Shown: piece by piece, positions 61,861-64,000 of the stretch
Position numbering within the stretch: the first letter of the stretch is position 1
Layout of the letters: every line of letters begins with the position of its first letter
NCBI RefSeq assembly: GCF_050947335.1
Contig: NC_134995.1
Location: 9,896,501-9,960,500 of the forward strand
From: Megachile rotundata
Taxonomy: Eukaryota; Arthropoda; Insecta; Hymenoptera; Megachilidae
Length of the DNA: 64,000 bases
Direction of reading: 5' to 3'
Program-made: the position numbers and the translations under genes
The notes under the pieces: generated by a model
What the model was told of the DNA's origin: nothing
Database searches by the model: none
What the model saw: the letters and a program-made list of their open reading frames with translations, nothing else

Positions 61861-62019
61861 TGGGATTTGCAAATTGCGAATTTCGGGATTTGCAAATGGG
61901 AGAATTTTGAGAGTTGCAGAATTGGGTATTCTAGGTTTTACAAATTAGGGGTAGCTGTGATCTGCAACTTTAGGGATTCTGGGATTTGTGGAGGTGAGGA
62001 TGCTGGGGTTTGCAAATTT

Positions 62020-62590
62020 GGGAATTGTCAACTCCACAACTTGACAATTCCACAACTTGACAATTCCACAACTTGGCAATTCCACCATTTGACAATTCCA
62101 CAACATGGTAATTCCACCATTTGACAATTCCATCACTTGACAATTTCACCATTTGACAATTCCACAACATGGTAATTCCACCATTTGACAATTCCGCCAC
62201 TTGACAATTCCACAACTTGACAATTCCTCGAATCGACAATTCCACAACTTGACAAATCCACCGCTTGACAATTCCAGAACTTGACAATTCCACGAATCGA
62301 CAATTCCACAACTTGACAACTCTACACCTTAACATCTCCACACCTTGACTACACCACACCTTGACAACTCTACACCTTGATAAGTCTACACTTTGACAAC
62401 TTTACACCTTAACACCTCCACACCTTGACAACTCCACTGCTTGGGAACTCTACACCTCGACATCTCCACACCTTGACAACTCCACACCTTGACAATTCCA
62501 CACCTTGACATCTCTACACCTTGACAACATCACACCTCGACAACTCCACACCTTGACCAACCTCCATCTTGACCACTCCCCCACTCAAAT
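62020..62590. repeat. 16-bp minisatellite (TGACAATTCCACAACT)n
   Basis: About 33 copies of TGACAATTCCACAACT, changing after 62310 to the related TGACAACTCCACACCT. Overlapping ORFs on both strands are not genes. Confidence 0.95.
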
Positions 62591-63146
62591 TAAAAACCAT
62601 CAAATTGAAGAGTTCCTCTACCTCCAAATCCCAGTTAAAACATCCCCCTATAACTCAGCCCACCCTCCCCACTAAACAATACCCAGAGTCCGACTCCCAA
62701 AGCCACCCAAACTAAACGTACTGACGGTACTTAAACCCAGCTGAAAATCTTGCTAGAAACGCGTTATCGTTCCGACTGCAATCTGCATAATTTCGTTATT
62801 ACAGTAGCGATAAGACCGGTATCCTGTTCCTCCTCTCTAGTAACCGTCCCCGTTAATCGTTTCGAAATTAATTAACGACGTCTGCCGAAATCCGCGTCAG
62901 TTTCTCGGGTTCAATTACCAACGGCTCGATTGAAGTTTCATCGAACGATTCAAGTTCCTCGCGTGTCCCGTACGAAATACGCGAGGCGTAAGGATCGTTC
63001 GCGCGATCCGCTATTTATGAGGCAATAAATCATGAATAGAGACCCTTTGCTAACGTAGATTGGCCATGTTCCATTCGCTCACGAGACTCCCAACTGTAAT
63101 TAACGGCACTGTATATTCCGAGGATAATTACAATAATGTATTTCAG
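62591..63146. other. Single-copy intron sequence before the fourth exon
   Basis: GC-richer sequence; only the exon acceptor at its end is supported. Confidence 0.5.
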
Positions 63147-63224
63147 AGCTGGACAAGGTCGTCCCTGGGGCCGTTACCGGTAACCCTAAGTACTCGGTCA
63201 TCGGGCCGGCTGTCAGCGCTACCA
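63147..63224 (+). CDS. CUB-domain protein, fourth visible exon (post-CUB linker)
   Basis: The acceptor is ataatgtatttcag and the donor GCTACCA|GTAAGT. It enters by completing G|AG (glutamate), has 25 codons and leaves with one base, so the next exon must begin with two bases of a codon. The peptide starts ELDKVVPGAVTGNPKYSV and is a polar/proline linker with no cysteine, so it belongs to the segment after the CUB domain. The four exons total 507 nt and read through without a stop. The gene continues past the window end, so the C-terminal part (further CUB or transmembrane segments in SOL-1-type proteins) cannot be seen here. Confidence 0.85.
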
Positions 63225-63420
63225 GTAAGTATATCACTCTATATGTCGTAGATTTATTATCACTCTCAATCAATAATTTTACCGGTGCTTCGATTTTCCG
63301 AGTATATACTAGATCCGTAAGTGACGGATTATCCGACGGATTAATAGGGTTATCTGTAAGAAAAATTGAGCGATGTCGATTTATTTTGGGATTTATTTAT
63401 TGTGAGCTGCAGCACGTTAA

Positions 63421-64000
63421 TTTTGGGTCGAGAAGGTAGTTTTAGTGGTGAATTATGAATTGTCGAAAGGAAGGTAGATGGTCAGCATCCTAGCAGAGGT
63501 GGACCTGACACACTCGAACTGTCAGAGGTAGATCTACCCATCAGAGGTAGATGCTGAGGTGTCATAGGAGTACTACGTATGTGAATGACATGTTTGAGGG
63601 ATGTTATTATATAAGTTTGCTTTAATGGTGAATTATGAACTGTCGAAAAGAAGGTGGATAGTCAGTGTGCACCTATCAGAGGTAGATGCTGAGGTGTCAT
63701 AAGAGTACTACGTATGTGAATGACGTATTTGAGGGATGTCACTATACAAGTTTGCTTTAATGGTGAATTATGAATTGTCAAAAGAAGGTGGATAGTCAGC
63801 ATCCTATCAGAGGTAGATGCTGAGGTGTCATAAGAGTACTACGTATGTGAATGAGGTATTTGGGGGATGTTATTATACAAGTTTGCTTTAATAGTAAATT
63901 ATGAATTGTCGAAAAGGTGGATAGTCAGCGTGCACCCATCAGAGGTAGATGCTGAAGTGTCATAAGAGTACTACGTATGTGAATGAGGTATTTGGGGGAT
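63421..64000. repeat. ~133-bp tandem repeat, at least four copies, running off the window
   Basis: GAATTATGAA(T/C)TGTCGAAA occurs at 63450, 63630, 63764 and, diverged, 63896 (spacing 180, 134 and 132). Each unit has CAGAGGTAGATGCTGAGGTG and GAGTACTACGTATGTGAATG. The first unit has ~45 bp extra with a local GGTAGATCTACC palindrome. The array is cut by the window edge. Confidence 0.93.

Overview
This window looks like insect nuclear DNA, most likely from a hymenopteran and plausibly a bee. It is AT-rich and gene-poor, with GT-AG spliced exons, a mariner remnant, mariner-type and foldback MITEs, and interstitial CCTAA (TTAGG) insect-telomere-like motifs. There is no sign of bacterial gene organisation. 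The species was not determined.

Only one host gene can be supported. Four internal exons on the + strand (41354-41510, 45995-46054, 58482-58693, 63147-63224) splice in frame with matching phases and encode 168 complete residues plus split end codons. They hold one complete extracellular CUB domain with four cysteines, followed by the start of a linker. The sequence most resembles, from memory, the insect protein annotated as suppressor of lurcher protein 1 (SOL-1-like, a CUB-domain auxiliary protein of glutamate receptors). That name is less certain than the domain. Neither the first nor the last exon is in the window. The 41 kb before the first visible exon is read as intron or 5' flank, and introns of about 4.5, 12.4 and 4.5 kb separate the rest.

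The non-exonic sequence is dominated by more than thirty tandem-repeat arrays, each about 0.2-1.7 kb, separated by ordinary single-copy sequence. The arrays fall into classes. About ten, with different sequences, share an 8- or 16-bp period (or 48/64-bp multiples). Others have 7- or 9-bp units, and others have long units (92, 94, 133, 135, 140, 150, 186, 190, 255 bp). The longest open reading frames in the window are stop-free readings of these arrays and are not genes.

Mobile elements: a deleted mariner with near-identical terminal inverted repeats and an intact C-terminal transposase frame (39193-39772); a 215-bp mariner-type MITE with TA duplication (25566-25780); and a GC-rich foldback MITE with 140-bp arms (42925-43257), with a half copy at 6848-7049 and a tip fragment at 10232-10287.

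The most interesting signals are regulatory-looking sequences packed into repeats: a ~140-bp array full of bZIP-type dyads (8161-8700, 9836-10860); a ~40-bp array carrying about fifteen AAAATGGC PHO/YY1-like cores (33901-35480); a 19-bp tandem array of four GCGCATGCGC palindromes (20622-20688); and a 255-bp triplication pairing CTGCGCATGCG with ATGGC(G) (47051-47830). Any function for these is inference.
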